NCBI GenBank assembly: GCA_030323885.1
Contig: CM059193.1
Span: 77,527,447-77,591,446 of the forward strand
DNA: 64,000 nt
Source: Branchipolynoe longqiensis
Taxonomy: Eukaryota; Annelida; Polychaeta; Phyllodocida; Polynoidae
Reading direction: 5' to 3'
This document shows positions 32,800-44,043 of this stretch, one piece after another. The notes beneath the pieces were generated by a model, which did not search any database, was not told the origin of the DNA, and worked only from the letters and a program-made list of their open reading frames with translations. How positions within the stretch are numbered: position 1 is the stretch's first letter; every line of letters begins with the position of its first letter. Made by a program: the position numbers and the translations under genes.

Positions 32800-33330
32800 G
32801 AATGTATAGCATTAGAAAACTGAATGTAGCATATAATGACATTATGAGGTTATTACTCCGTCTACCTAGGTATCACAGTGCTATTCAGCTGTTTGCCAAT
32901 ATTGATGTGCCAGCCTTCCAGACTGTTACCAGGAATCTAATATTCAAATTTATTACTAGACTTGACAAGTCAGAAAATGTTATAATACAGGGACTTGTGA
33001 AAATAGAAGAAAGTGATCTCAGATTTACATCTGCCATATGGAGGCATTGGTACAAACTACTGTATGTAGACCAACATTTTGATATTGGTTCATTTGGTAG
33101 TATTCATTCTATTACTTATATCCTATTCACATTAATTTTTATATCAACCTACTATGGACAAAATTATGTAACTACCATAATAGCCAGTGCGATTCTGGAC
33201 GGTATAGTAAACAATGCATGTAACAATACTAGCATCACACGTATGTGTGCTACCTCTACTTCTGTCACCTGCGTACAGGTACTCGATTTCTATTAACAGT
33301 CGTAGGATTTAGTTTGTGTCTTACACAGTC
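32800..33330 (+). pseudogene. LINE C remnant, C-terminal end
   Basis: It encodes SIRKLNVAYNDIMRLLLRLP, then FANIDVPAFQTVTRNLIFKF, a LINE post-RT tail, followed by an AT-rich 3' UTR. A second copy lies at 38850-39215 on the minus strand with the same protein and UTR blocks. Confidence 0.8.
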
Positions 33331-33645
33331 ACAGTTTACAACAGGGGCTCCCCTCCTCTCCTTCTCGTGCATTCAGGAGCTATGACGAATTCACGCGGAC
33401 ATTAGCCGCTTGGCAATAGACATAGGCCTATCAGGTTCAATAAAATCCGGACAGTATGTGTCCATCAGCAGATGCACCTATGCTGAAACAGGGTCTGCCC
33501 AGCACAGAAGGGCAGCGTCAATACTCATTTAGAAGTTCCCCACTGAACAGAGGATGTTTGGCTCACAGAAAACGGACAAATCGACGAGGATCAATTTAAA
33601 GGCCACACAACAGACAAAAAAGGGCTAGACATAGAGTACAGCGCG
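33331..33645. other. Unannotated stretch
   Basis: No gene or classified repeat was recognised. Confidence 0.4.
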
Positions 33646-33890
33646 GTTGGTTGTTTGCTTGAGTTTTAGGTCCTGGCAACATCTAGGGTAATATCAGGAA
33701 GAGTACCGAATTGTGACAGTGCACACTCATGGCGATTTTATAGTGCTGCCCCACTAGGAGACCAGGCTGCCAGCACCATGGCCTGATATCCCACTCAGTC
33801 ACATTATCCTGACACTGAGCAAACCAGTCCTTGCCCTATCCTAATAATTCTGAGCATCTGGATAGGAAGCGACAATTATCAATTTAAAGT
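33646..33890 (-). repeat. SINE (common family), head lost
   Basis: Tail 'ttgagttttaggtcctggca' to 'gcgacaattatcaatttaaa'. The tRNA-like head is absent. Confidence 0.85.
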
Positions 33891-34669
33891 CGCCCAGTAT
33901 ACCTCACCCGGAGACAAACAAATCCAGTATCAAAAGCTATCCAAACATACCTTTGTTTAGTTTTTTTCAGTTCATGCAACTGAACATGGGGGGGGGGGGG
34001 GGGGAGTGTTGAGGTGTCTGTGATGTATGAATGACATCATGTGTGGGATTCCCTCATCACATGACCTAGAGGGGTTCTCCCACACACAGGGGAATCCATG
34101 GCAACCACTAAGATGGCAGCCACAGAAAGCTCTCAATTCAATTTTTAAAGCCTGTTCATATACATGACTTAATCAATTATTCACACAGAAAGTAGCTGGT
34201 TATGATAAATAAACATTTGAACTTTATATTTATCATTTTAGATTGCAATTTCTAATTTTTTCTCTCTATACGGTTGTCTAAAAGCCTTGTCAGTGCTGCT
34301 GGACTAAATACAACACAACAGAAGCAACCAATGTCAGCAATAACGAATCTCTGTCAATAATGGCAAAAAGTGCTGGTCCCGTCACAGCACCCCTTTAATT
34401 TAATAGTATTGCCCCTGTGTCTAACAGACAACTGTCTTATGTGCACAACGAGAGCCATCTTTTTCACCTATTTGATCAATATTCTCTGTCAATGACCTCA
34501 TGTAAAGACCGTCCCTAGTCAGTCAAGTATAAAAGAAAAACATTGGTTTCAACCCATTCCGTCAGTCAGTCTCTACCTATAATGTATCTCTCTCTATAAC
34601 AGCATCTTGCTCCAGTCCCATGGGTGTCTGTTATAGACAGAGTAGACTGTATATATACATATATGTAGG

Positions 34670-34670
<1 letters not shown>
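33891..34670. other. Unannotated stretch
   Basis: A poly(G) run lies near 33989-34004. No gene was supported. Confidence 0.4.

Positions 34671-34672
<2 letters not shown>

Positions 34673-34706
<34 letters not shown>
34673..34706. repeat. (TA)n microsatellite
   Basis: Pure TA repeats, next to a SINE fragment. Confidence 0.95.
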
Positions 34707-34709
<3 letters not shown>

Positions 34710-34720
34710 ACATATGTATA

Positions 34721-34792
34721 GGTCGGGAGTTCGGTTCCCGGTTTAGTCAAACCAATGACTTTAAAATAGATACCTGTTGCTTCCTAGCCTGG
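34721..34792 (+). repeat. SINE head fragment
   Basis: B-box-like 'gggagttcggttcccggttt', then 'agtcaaaccaatgacttt' and 'cttcctagcctggg'. The 5' end is replaced by the TA repeat. Confidence 0.75.
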
Positions 34793-34802
34793 GACTAGAC
34801 CT

Positions 34803-35113
34803 GATGGCCGAATGAGTTAGAGCATCCATCTCCCGTGTTGGTAGACCCTGATAGAATCAAATCAATGACGTAAAAATTGATACTTGTCGCTTCCTAGCCA
34901 GGCGCTCAGCATTATTAGGATAGGGCAAGGACTGGTTGGCTCAGTGTCAGGATAATGTGACTGAGTGGGATATCAGGTCATGGTGCTGGTGGGCTGGTCT
35001 CCCAGTGTGGCAGCACTATAAAGTTGCCATGAGTGCACACTGACACAAGTCGGTACCCGTCCTGATATGACCTTTGATGTTGCTAGGACGTAAAACAACA
35101 ACAAACAAACAAA
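34803..35113 (+). repeat. SINE (common family), full length
   Basis: Head variant 2 ('tggccgaatgagttagagca'), complete body, and tail 'aaaacaacaacaaacaaac'. Confidence 0.9.
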
Positions 35114-35330
35114 TCCTAGCCTGGTGCTTGGCATTAATAGGATAGGGCAAGGACTGGTTAGCTCAGTGTCAGGATAATGTGATTGAGTGGGATATCGGGT
35201 CATTGTGCTGGCGGCCTGATTTCCCAGTGGGGCAGCATTATAAAGTCGCCCTGAGTGTGAACTGTCACAAGTCGGTAACCGTCCTGATATGATCTTAGAT
35301 GTTGCTAGGACGTAAAACAAAGAACAAACA
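35114..35330 (+). repeat. SINE (common family), head lost
   Basis: It begins inside the body ('cctagcctggtgcttggcat') directly after the tail of the previous copy and ends 'aggacgtaaaacaaagaaca'. Confidence 0.9.
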
Positions 35331-35352
35331 TATATATATATATATACATATG

Positions 35353-35402
<50 letters not shown>
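35331..35402. repeat. (TA)n microsatellite
   Basis: About 70 bp of TA repeats with one interruption near 35345-35360, directly after a SINE tail. Confidence 0.95.
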
Positions 35403-35403
<1 letters not shown>

Positions 35404-36262
35404 AGGAGTAGCTACAAATAATAAACGAGACAAGAGAGGCAAATGGATTGTCAACTTTATACATATATCTCGACCAATGCTCGACCAATCGTACCCACAT
35501 CTTTAAGTCCTATTTGAACCAACGTCACAGCAATCGCCCACACCGAGTAGGCCCATACCCGTTAGAAAATCAAACTAAGCACAAACATGGGTAGCTGACG
35601 GTCTTGAAAACCACAAAAATACAGCGTGGCATATCCGATGAACGTCCCTTAACCGTAGGCTGAGTGCTTACCCTCCAGAAGGATACTACAATATGGATGT
35701 GTATATTCTCCAATTCACAAATAACCCCTGTTATTTCAGGAAAGCACACTACAGATGCACTAATCTATCTAAATCACCAAAGTGGACCAACCAATATGGA
35801 TTTATTATGCTGACCAATGCATGCCCCGATTTATTTACGCGATGAGCAGGTGTCCATTGTAATGTTTTATAATACGTCCGGTTCTTGGTATTGATGGGTG
35901 GGAAGGGCAAATCTCGTAATCTAGCTCCTTTTTTTCGTTGGTCCTTTTTGCCATTTGGACAGCTATTATTTGCTGATGATTGTTTGATGACAATGGCAAT
36001 TCACTAACTGAGAACGGACCGGACCTTTCTTCCATCCATTAATCAATCTGATTGGTTATCGGAGCAGTTTAAGCGCTTGACTTGGTCAATGACGAAATCA
36101 GACAGAATTCATTCACTAATCTGGTTACCACCAGGTTGCGATGACTCCTGAGGATATATACAAAGAACTGCCTTCAGTACCCATATTGGACTCGAAGTGG
36201 AATGTTATGCCATTTTATATATATATATATATATAGGCCTATGTGATGACACTTGTTGACAG
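35403..36262. other. Unannotated stretch
   Basis: No gene was supported. A short (TA)n lies near 36215-36234. Confidence 0.4.
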
Positions 36263-36264
36263 AC

Positions 36265-36575
36265 ATATTTGTTGGACTGCAGTAGAACATCTCTGTAGTC
36301 CATTTCGATGTTATCATAGTTTTCATTAAAACATTGGTTAAGTTCCCAAATAGGTTTCAAATGGTGTTTAACCATAAATTTGCATTCCTTTGGATTGAAA
36401 CTTCAAAGCTTCCAAGGGTAAACTTTCTATGCACGCGACTCAATACTTGGGATGCATGGTCTGGTCTCTGTAGAAGACATTAAGGCTGACCCCGAGAAGT
36501 TAAGTGCGGTTGCGGATTGGCCCAGACCTAAGGATATGAAGGAAGTATGTTCGTTCCTGGGGGCTTGTATCTTAT
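36265..36575 (+). pseudogene. Ty3-type pol scrap
   Basis: Short plus-strand pieces in changing frames match RT just after the active site (DVIIVFIKT, FQMVF) and the RT thumb entry (LVSVEDIKADPEKLSAV, then ADWPRPKDMKEVCSFLGA). It differs clearly from the Ty3 element at 24.8 kb. Heavily decayed. Confidence 0.75.
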
Positions 36576-36683
36576 CACTTAAAAGAGTCTGAAGGGCTGA
36601 TGGAAGTTTGGTTAGGAGCCGGTGGATGGATGGCTCAGACTGCAGCAATCATGATTGTGTGCTAGGTTGTCACAGCAATGCAT

Positions 36684-36757
36684 TTGGTTGGTTGTTGGGG
36701 TTTCATGTCCTGGCAACATCTAAGGTCATATCAGAATGGATACTGACTTGTGACATC
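36684..36757 (-). repeat. SINE tail fragment
   Basis: 'ggggtttcatgtcctggcaa' to 'gatactgacttgtgacatcg' only, in the orientation opposite to the following copy. Confidence 0.8.
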
Positions 36758-36811
36758 GTATATTTTTACAAGATGGACAACCATATTTCTGTATTCCGTA
36801 ATGCCATTGGT

Positions 36812-37154
36812 TCGGCCGGCCGCACTGGCCGAATCGGTAGAGCGCAGGCTTCCCGTGTGGAAGGTTGGGAGCTTGAATCCCGACCGAGTCAAACCAATGA
36901 CTTACACAATTTATAGTTGTCGTGACCTAACCTAATGCTTGACATTATTAGGATAGGTCAAGGACTGGTTAGCTCGGGATCAGGATAATCTGACTGAGTG
37001 GGTAATTGGGTCATGGTGCCGGCAGCCTGGTCTCCCAGGGGAAAGCACTATTAGTATTAAGTCATCATGAGTGCGCTCTGTCACAAGTCAGTACCCGTCC
37101 TGATATGACCTTAGATGTTGCCAGGATGTGAAATCCCAACAAACAAACATACAA
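36812..37154 (+). repeat. SINE (common family), full length, head variant 1
   Basis: The tRNA-like head has A-box-like 'ggccgaatcggtagagcgca' and B-box-like 'ggagcttgaatcccgacc', then the body and tail 'caacaaacaaacatacaaa'. It is the clearest head copy in the window. Confidence 0.9.
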
Positions 37155-37299
37155 AGCCATTGCTCCAAAAATGGTGTCCTAGACATATTAGTCCGGTATC
37201 GCCGTAATAAACCGTATCCGATTTAACCATGTATCACTGTGAAGTGAAAATCAAGCAATGCTGGTCAGCGAAATGCATTTAGCGTTACATAATATTTGA

Positions 37300-37424
37300 A
37301 TGGTTAGCTCAGTGTCAGGATAATGTGACTGAGTGGGGTAGCGGATCATGGTGCTGGCGGCCTGATTTCCCAGTGGGCCAGCACTATAAAGTCACCATGA
37401 GTGTGCACTGGCACAAGTCGGTCC
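37300..37424 (+). repeat. SINE body fragment
   Basis: From 'atggttagctcagtgtcagg' to 'gcacaagtcggtccc'. Head and tail are missing. Confidence 0.8.
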
Positions 37425-38201
37425 CATGACCTGTCACATGACCTGGCACTGTGTCACATGACCATTCGATGTCTTCATAATGAGACTGCTTCAGCGGGCA
37501 AACCTCCATTGGGAATAGGTACCGATTCGGCCACCGCGTCCAGTAATATAGATGTATTGTATAGCTTGAGTAAGACATATCCGATGGCCCGGCAGCTGTG
37601 GGAAGGGCGGTGTGTATGCCGGCGGTTTCTAAGCGGATTGGTTTTCACCCTTTGCAGTGGTTTATCAGCTGTGCTCTAACAGGGTGGACAGCTATGTCTC
37701 GTCAGCTGTAGATTGTGGTTTGATGTGATGGTCGGAGTAACATTAGAGTGGTGCGGCTGGAAAAAAACCATTAAGATTGCCATTGCTCACGCCAAAACAT
37801 TATTGGGGTTGTTGACGATTAGGCCATCAATGGTTGATTGGGACCTTGCAAATGCTTTACGCAGTCATTAAAGTTGCATTTATACATAGAGGGGGGTGTA
37901 ATGATGTCACAAGACAACTTTTGGTGGCCATATTGGATGACATACAGAAGGCTTGCAACTGCGTACACTGTGCTTATTTACTGATTTGTTGGTTTATTTG
38001 TCACTGTTTTGAGCAGTTTGACCTCAGAGGTTGTTGCTAAAGTGCTGTAAGGAAACACATTGGATGTAAACTGCCCAGAACCTCCCATAACACAAGAAAA
38101 CTCTGTTTTACTGCATCTGCATGCATTCACAAGGGTGCTCGTAATCAAAGATTGCTAAGTAATGACGTCACATGCACTCCCTCTATAGTCCGATGATTTG
38201 G
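37425..38201. other. Unannotated stretch
   Basis: No gene or classified repeat was recognised beyond a 'tatagtccgatg' motif near 38183. Confidence 0.4.
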
Positions 38202-38522
38202 ATCGGGCGCGGTGGCCGAAACAGTAGAGCGTGGTCCGCGCTGCACGAAGGTCGGCAGTTCGGTTACTGGTTGAGTCAAACCAATGACTTTAAAATTGAT
38301 AGTTGTCGCTTCCTAGCCTGGCGGGCAAAGACTGGTTAGCTCAGTGTCAGGATAATGTGACTGAGTGGGGTAGCGGATCATGGTGCCGGCGGCCTGATTT
38401 CCCAGTGGGCCAGCACTATAAAGTCACCATGAGTGTACACTGGCACAAGTCGGTCCCGTCCTGATATGAGCTTAGATGTTGCCAGGACGTAAAACTCCAA
38501 CAACAAACCAACCAACCAACCA
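38202..38522 (+). repeat. SINE (common family), head variant 1
   Basis: Head 'gggcgcggtggccgaaacag', a body with a small deletion, and tail with 'caacaaaccaaccaaccaac'. Confidence 0.9.
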
Positions 38523-38524
38523 GC

Positions 38525-38693
38525 CATCGATGGTTTTTGAGTCTGTCATTTTCTGAGATAAATATATTAGGTTGATCGTTATAATCTAAATTACTTAATA
38601 ATTGCATCAGTATCTAAATTAAATATGTAGAATGAAATCTAGATGATTGCTTTGGTTTTGAAAATTTGATGCTTCATCGGACTATGCAGCTTT
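38525..38693. mobile_element. TAGTCCGATG MITE copy
   Basis: It ends in 'gatgcttcatcggactatgc' and shares 'tttctgagataaatatatta' with the 21204 element, in the opposite orientation. It directly follows a SINE tail. Confidence 0.6.
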
Positions 38694-38849
38694 AAGAAAA
38701 AAAGACATCTGCGGGGTCACATGTTATTTGTGCACAACTCACTCTATATTCCCCACGGTGTCACAGCTAGATAGTGATCGTTCTCGAAGGGTTTCAGCAA
38801 GCCCGAAGCCATACAATATGCACACAATGTTAATTCAATTCAACACTTA

Positions 38850-39215
38850 TTTCAGACTCAGCATTATGGCAGTTACATAGAATGGTCCATAGTGGGTACA
38901 TATAAGAATAAATGTGAATAATAAAGAAGTAATAGTATGAACACTACAATACCAACCCTTATAATCATGTAGGCCTATATACAGTAGTTTGTACCAATGC
39001 CTCCGTGTGGTGAATCTCAAATCACCTTCTCCAGTTTTCACAAGTCTCTGTATTATAGCAGTGTCTGATTTGTCAAGTCTAGTAATACATTTGGATATTA
39101 GATTCCTGATAACAGCCATACATCAATATCGGCAAATAGCTTACTAGATGGAGTAATATTGATAACCACATGTCATTATATGCCTCATTCAGTTTTCTAA
39201 TGCTATGCATTCTAT
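38850..39215 (-). pseudogene. LINE C remnant
   Basis: The minus strand reads SIRKLNEAYNDMW, then AVIRNLISKCITRLDKSD and RRHWYKLLY, parallel to the copy at 32800-33330, including the 3' UTR. Frameshifts occur near 39110. Confidence 0.8.
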
Positions 39216-39220
39216 AGAGA

Positions 39221-39571
39221 GATGGGATGGCCGAATGAGTTGAGCATTCGTCTCCCCCTTTGGTAGATCGTGGGATTCGAACCCACGAGTTCGAACCCTG
39301 GTCGAGTAAAACCAATGACTACAAAATTGATACTTGTTGCTTCCTAGCAAGGCACTCGGCATTATTAGGATAGGGCAAGGACTGGTTGGCTCCATATCAG
39401 GATAATGTGATTGAATGGGATATCAGGTCATGGTACGTAGTGGCCTGGTCTCCCAGTGGGGCAGCACTATAAAGTTGGCATGAGTGCGTATTGTCACAAG
39501 TCAGTACCCATCCTGATATGACCTTTGATTTTGCCAGGACGCACAACTCCAACAACCAACCAGCCAACCAA
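39221..39571 (+). repeat. SINE (common family), head variant 2
   Basis: Head 'gatgggatggccgaatgagt' with two B-box-like segments ('gggattcgaacccac' and 'gagttcgaaccctgg'), then body and tail ending 'cagccaaccaac'. It abuts the LINE C remnant. Confidence 0.9.
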
Positions 39572-39790
39572 CATTTTATAGTTCCACCAAATGTAGGCAT
39601 TATACAAGGTTGTACAGAAAGTCCTAAATCAATTGATCTTGATATCCAGCTGTATAATGCCTAATATAATTATAGCAGACCCTCTCTACCAGACAACCTA
39701 CATATCCACATGAGGTTTGCGATGTGAAAGGTAGGTAACCAGGGGTTCGCCAATTGCATGGCAGAACGCGAGTGGAGTAGAGTCGGCAGG
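39572..39790. other. Unannotated stretch
   Basis: Short gap between SINE copies; nothing was recognised. Confidence 0.4.
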
Positions 39791-39994
39791 TAGTTGGTTG
39801 TTGGAGTTTTACGTCCTGACAACATCTAAGTTCATATCAGGACGGGTAATGAGGATAATGTGACTGAACCGGTCATAATGCCTGCGGCCTGGTCTCGCAG
39901 CAGGGCAGCACTATAAAGTGATTTGACCAGTGCTTGAACCCACAACCTCCCGCACAGCCAGCCGGAGCTCTCACCGATTTAGCCACCCCACCTG
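39791..39994 (-). repeat. Rearranged SINE with inverted middle
   Basis: The tail (minus orientation, to about 39848) is followed by body sequence in plus orientation ('aggataatgtgactga' to 'gcagcactataaagtg'), then by a head in minus orientation. It is therefore a mosaic with an internal inversion or two joined copies. Confidence 0.75.
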
Positions 39995-40062
39995 CTTCTG
40001 TCGTGATGTGCTTGACTCAGTTTCTCCGCAGATGCCAACAGAGAACCTGGCTTAGATTATTT

Positions 40063-40258
40063 TTTGGTTTGTTGTTGTTTTACATCCTAGCAACATCTAA
40101 GGTCATATCAGGACAGGTACCGACTTGTGACAGTACGCACTCATGGCGATTTTATAGTGCTGCCCCACTGGGAAATCAGGCCGCCGGCACCATGACCCAA
40201 TATCCCACTCAGTCACATTATCCTGACACCGAGCTAACCAGCCCTTGCCCTATCCTAA
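40063..40258 (-). repeat. SINE truncated by the Harbinger element
   Basis: Tail and body end exactly at 'tatcctaa', where the Harbinger left end begins. The head does not resume at the other end of the Harbinger. Confidence 0.85.
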
Positions 40259-40773
40259 TGGGCCTGTCACACTACGACGCTTCTCTCGGCGACCCATCAG
40301 CGTTGAAAGTACTATCTTGCGCGTCGAGAAACGTTAAAGATTTAGGGGAAATATGGTGAAATTGGACGTTGGCGGAGCGTTTCAGTAGCGTGTTGGTAGC
40401 GCGCGGGCAACGCTTGTCGACGCGTGGGAAAAACCAAAAGAAATGCGATGTCTCGTTTTGCCGCCGAGACTGGATGGCGCACGCGGCGTGTCGTCAGCGG
40501 TACGACAGCATTCGGTCAGCGCTCCGTGAGCGACAAGCGGACGTGTTAGCCAACGACGGGAGCGTTTGAAGTGTTTTATGCCACCATTAATTGCCGTTCC
40601 GATAGCGTGTCGCCAGCGCTCTGTCAGCGTTCTAGTAACGTGCGGGTAACGCGGTCAACGTGTCGACAACGCTCTGGGAACGCGTAAGGACACCCGTGCG
40701 GTTGATATAAATACAGGTAGGTTTGGGGAGAGCATTATAACTCCACAGCCCAGCAGTAACTCCACATCGACAA

Positions 40774-41607
40774 ATGCCACCAGTAACTCCATATCACCAC
40801 AGCTCAGCAGTAAATCAACATCACCACAGGCCAGCAGTAACTCCACGTGAACACAGCCCAGCAGTAACTCCACCTCACCACAGCCCGGCAGTAACTCCGC
40901 CTCAGCACAGCCGAGCAGTAACTCCACCTCACCACAGCCCCGCAGTAAGTCCATATCAACAACCATACAGGATGACAGGAAAAAGACACTCAGGAAGACC
41001 AAGCATGGCCGGAGTGGGACGCGGACATGGTAGAGGTAAGGGTAAGGGGAGGAAGAAAATTATGGTGGAGACATCTCCATCTCCATCTCCATCTGCACCT
41101 CCATCTCCATGTGCACTGTCTCCCGGCTCACCCTCAATTGATATTGTGCCATCGACCCTGTCCAGTGAACCACCAGTGACAAATGAGGGACAGTGCATCG
41201 CAACGTCGCCGACAACGTCCGAACACTCACCGGTAGCATCAACATCCTCACAGCCGGGGCGACGCACTAGTAAAATCAGGAAGTGTGAGTGGACTCTCAG
41301 CGAACACGAGGAGGATGTGATGCTTGAATTTCTGGAAGACAACCCGATTGTGTGGAATGTCCGTTTGACAGCATACAGGCGGACAGACAAAAAGAACAAG
41401 CTATGGGAGGACCAGGCGAAAATGATGGCCAAGACAGTATCGCATCTGCAGGGATGGTTTAAGTCCCTGCGTGACTGTAACACCCGCTTGCATAAATCTA
41501 AAAGCGGTGACGGGGCACCAGCGCGGACTGAGAGAGAAGACTGGGTGCTGGAGAAGTTTAACTTCCTCACATCAGTTGTGCGGCACCGGCGTGAGCCCTG
41601 CAAAACT
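40774..41607 (+). CDS. Harbinger Myb/MADF-like protein, exon 1
   Basis: It encodes 278 residues up to a GTAAGT donor at 41608. Residues 1-65 are about six copies of a ten-residue repeat (AVTPPHHSPA type), residues 70-100 are Gly/Arg/Lys-rich, and 100-165 are Ser/Pro-rich. Residues about 171-276 form a Myb/SANT or MADF-like domain (CEWTLSEHEEDVMLEFLEDN, then LQGWFKSLRDCNTRLHK). In Harbinger elements this partner protein binds DNA ends and helps bring the nuclease to the nucleus. The gene converges on the nuclease gene. Confidence 0.75.
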
Positions 41608-42253
41608 GTAAGTGGGATATATTTAATTTTTTACTTTAATTCTCAACCCTCTCCATTTGCCGCATTACACAGGTAGTTGCAATTCTTGAAACCCAGCACT
41701 GTCGACATTGTGGGTATATTTAACACATTAACCAATTTCCTATTACCGGCGTGTAACTGAACCCATATGGAGGTGCTGCACTATATACATATGGAGATTC
41801 CCCCGGTGGGTGCTTCCAGTGGCTATGGGTGCACAGGATGTTGTAGAAAAATAGCGCTATATATATACACTTATATATATACATATACTAATAAATGTTG
41901 ACCAGCAATTGTTGTTGTTATGAAAACATCTAGAAAGATTTCTATACTCATGTACTGTGTGTTTGAGATCAAATTTGTGCATTAACTCCAACCATCGTAT
42001 ATAATATATATTTCACATCACTCAGTGACATGTACATTCGGAGTGGCATTCTATTACTTTTAGTTTACATAACCTGATTACCAATTGTTGGTCCAAGAAT
42101 AATAATGCTATGTGCCACTATATCAATGTTAACCGAAAAAAAACAATTTTTTACAAGGTGACTGTGTTGTACAGTAGAGTGTTTGTTGCTCTATAAAATT
42201 GCTCCTAATCCATAGCTTTCCTGTTACTGAAACTGCTATGTTTTTTTTTCTAG

Positions 42254-43247
42254 GTGTTAGGCACCATCCGCGCAGCGCATGGTGATCTTGGCGCAGCTGA
42301 AGCGGCCTGCGCCGACCTTTTGATCGGCAGCGATGACGATACAGAGACACGGCCCACAGCATCACCCAGAAAAAGATGGCACTCTTGAGGAGCGGGTGGC
42401 CAGATCGGGGGAGCTGCTGCAGACACTACAACCATCATCTCCACAGCCTATGACTGTGGAGGCAACTGCTGGCAATTTTGTTCGGGACACTCTACTAACC
42501 ATGAACAAAAAGCAATCAAGGAAGGCTCGCTTAGGGATATGGCGGGTCCTTACTGAGGTGTTGGATGAAGACATCGACACCGAAGTGCCTTCCACAGATG
42601 TCGCCCCTTCCAGCTCCAATCCCACCATAGCATGTCCTGTGCGGCCACCTACACCAACTTCCTGGGATACCGGATGTTCTCAGACTTCAACATTGACAGC
42701 ATCGCCTGATATGTATCAGCCGCTTCCCCATCAATGGAGACACCAACCACCACCAGGATCACCATGGACCTCTCAATCACAACAGTATATGACGCAGTAC
42801 ATGGCGCAGCCATTGGTCCGTGCGCCCCCTGTCATGCACCAACAGCCGGTGACAACCCACCATCCACACCAGGCGGCCCACTTCAGCGCACATCCACTGC
42901 AATCACACACATCCTTGGGCCAGCACCCGATGGGTCCCCCTCCACCGGTAGCACCACATTGCACAGCTAACCGTTCAACATATACCCGACCAATGGAAGC
43001 AACACGATCTACAGCACCTACCACAAAACCCGCCGTAACCTTAACCACCACTCCAGTCGCAACGTGGGTTGAGGGCCAAGCCGGGAGGACGGACACCCCC
43101 AGTCCAAGTGGAGGCAATTTGCTGGATTTGTCTGGCATGTCGGCTCTCTCCAGCGGATCCAATTTGAACCTTGAGTGTCAAGATATATTTCCTTCGGCTA
43201 GTGTGTCGCCACTGCAAACCCCAGCTCCAACAGACACTAATGAATGA
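42254..43247 (+). pseudogene. Harbinger Myb/MADF-like protein, exon 2 (frameshifted)
   Basis: The acceptor TTTTCTAG ends at 42253 and phase 0 fits exon 1. The frame entered from the splice reads VLGTIRAAHGDLGAAEAA and stops near 42388. A long frame one register away continues to 43247 with ERVARSGELLQTLQP and MNKKQSRKARLGIWRVL, followed by a Pro/His/Gln/Thr-rich tail. A single frameshift around 42330-42390 probably inactivates the gene, unless another acceptor is used. Confidence 0.6.
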
Positions 43248-44043
43248 AGGTTGTTTACAACATCTTCAATATATTTAGTTGTGCTACTGTAGCAATACTC
43301 TACATATGATTAGTATTGGTAAAATGGGAACCACATGGGTGTTATCTATTGTTCAGATTTTGGTAAATAAAAGTTTCGTTATATTACTCGTGTAATTATA
43401 ATTGTCAATTATTTTCATCTCACATATATCTTGTTGAATATACCTGTCATTGTGTACCATTCACCAACAAAGCCGCACATGGAGTATAAAAATAAGTATC
43501 GCCAGCGAAATGTACAAATATCCATTGCGTCGAATATGTTTATTCCATGCTGTATAGGTTTAATATAAAACCTTCAATCCACGAACAGCTACCTTAGAAA
43601 TGGTATTGGTATGAAGATAATAATTCTCTACGAATAAAGATATGAAATGTATTTGTTTTCAATGCAAATTGACAGTTAGACAATCATTCGTAAAAAGGGG
43701 AATGATGTGAGGGTAGTTGTGCTAAGCAATTTCCATTGCACATATGTAAAGTAAGTTATTTGGTAAATGACTAAATCAATTAGTGAAACACATTTTTGAT
43801 AAGGCCATGTCACAAAGTGCAATTAAGAAAAACAAAACCATTATGATTTTATCAAATACACAGTTTACAAACAAACAACGGGCAACCAACAGTGAAAACG
43901 GAACGCATAATTTAAATGTTTAAATCTCGTTTAGTAACACCTTCAGGAAGTGATACATTTTATTTGAACACATTTTATCAATATTCCCACATACAGCTTG
44001 CAGTTCACCGTGATCAAACAACACTTATTAAAATACAATATGA
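43248..44043. other. Spacer between convergent Harbinger genes
   Basis: AT-rich, with an 'aataaa' polyadenylation-like signal at 43365 just after the Myb-like gene. No further gene is seen. Confidence 0.6.

Noticed and set aside
32748..33296. Poly-Asp host protein
   Set aside because: The Asp run is the GAT tail of LINE B, and the rest is the LINE C tail read across the junction.
36812..36890. tRNA gene
   Set aside because: A- and B-box-like motifs are present, but no cloverleaf with paired acceptor stem is evident, and the segment is the head of a multi-copy SINE.
37425..38201. Small host exons
   Set aside because: Short open frames only, with no splice-phase partners or protein motifs.
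40956..41603. 215-residue minus-strand protein
   Set aside because: It is antisense to the Myb-like exon 1, whose spliced plus-strand reading has a recognisable domain.
42773..43162. Minus-strand protein opposite exon 2 of the Harbinger Myb-like gene
   Set aside because: Antisense frame kept open by Pro/Thr-rich codon composition; no family features.
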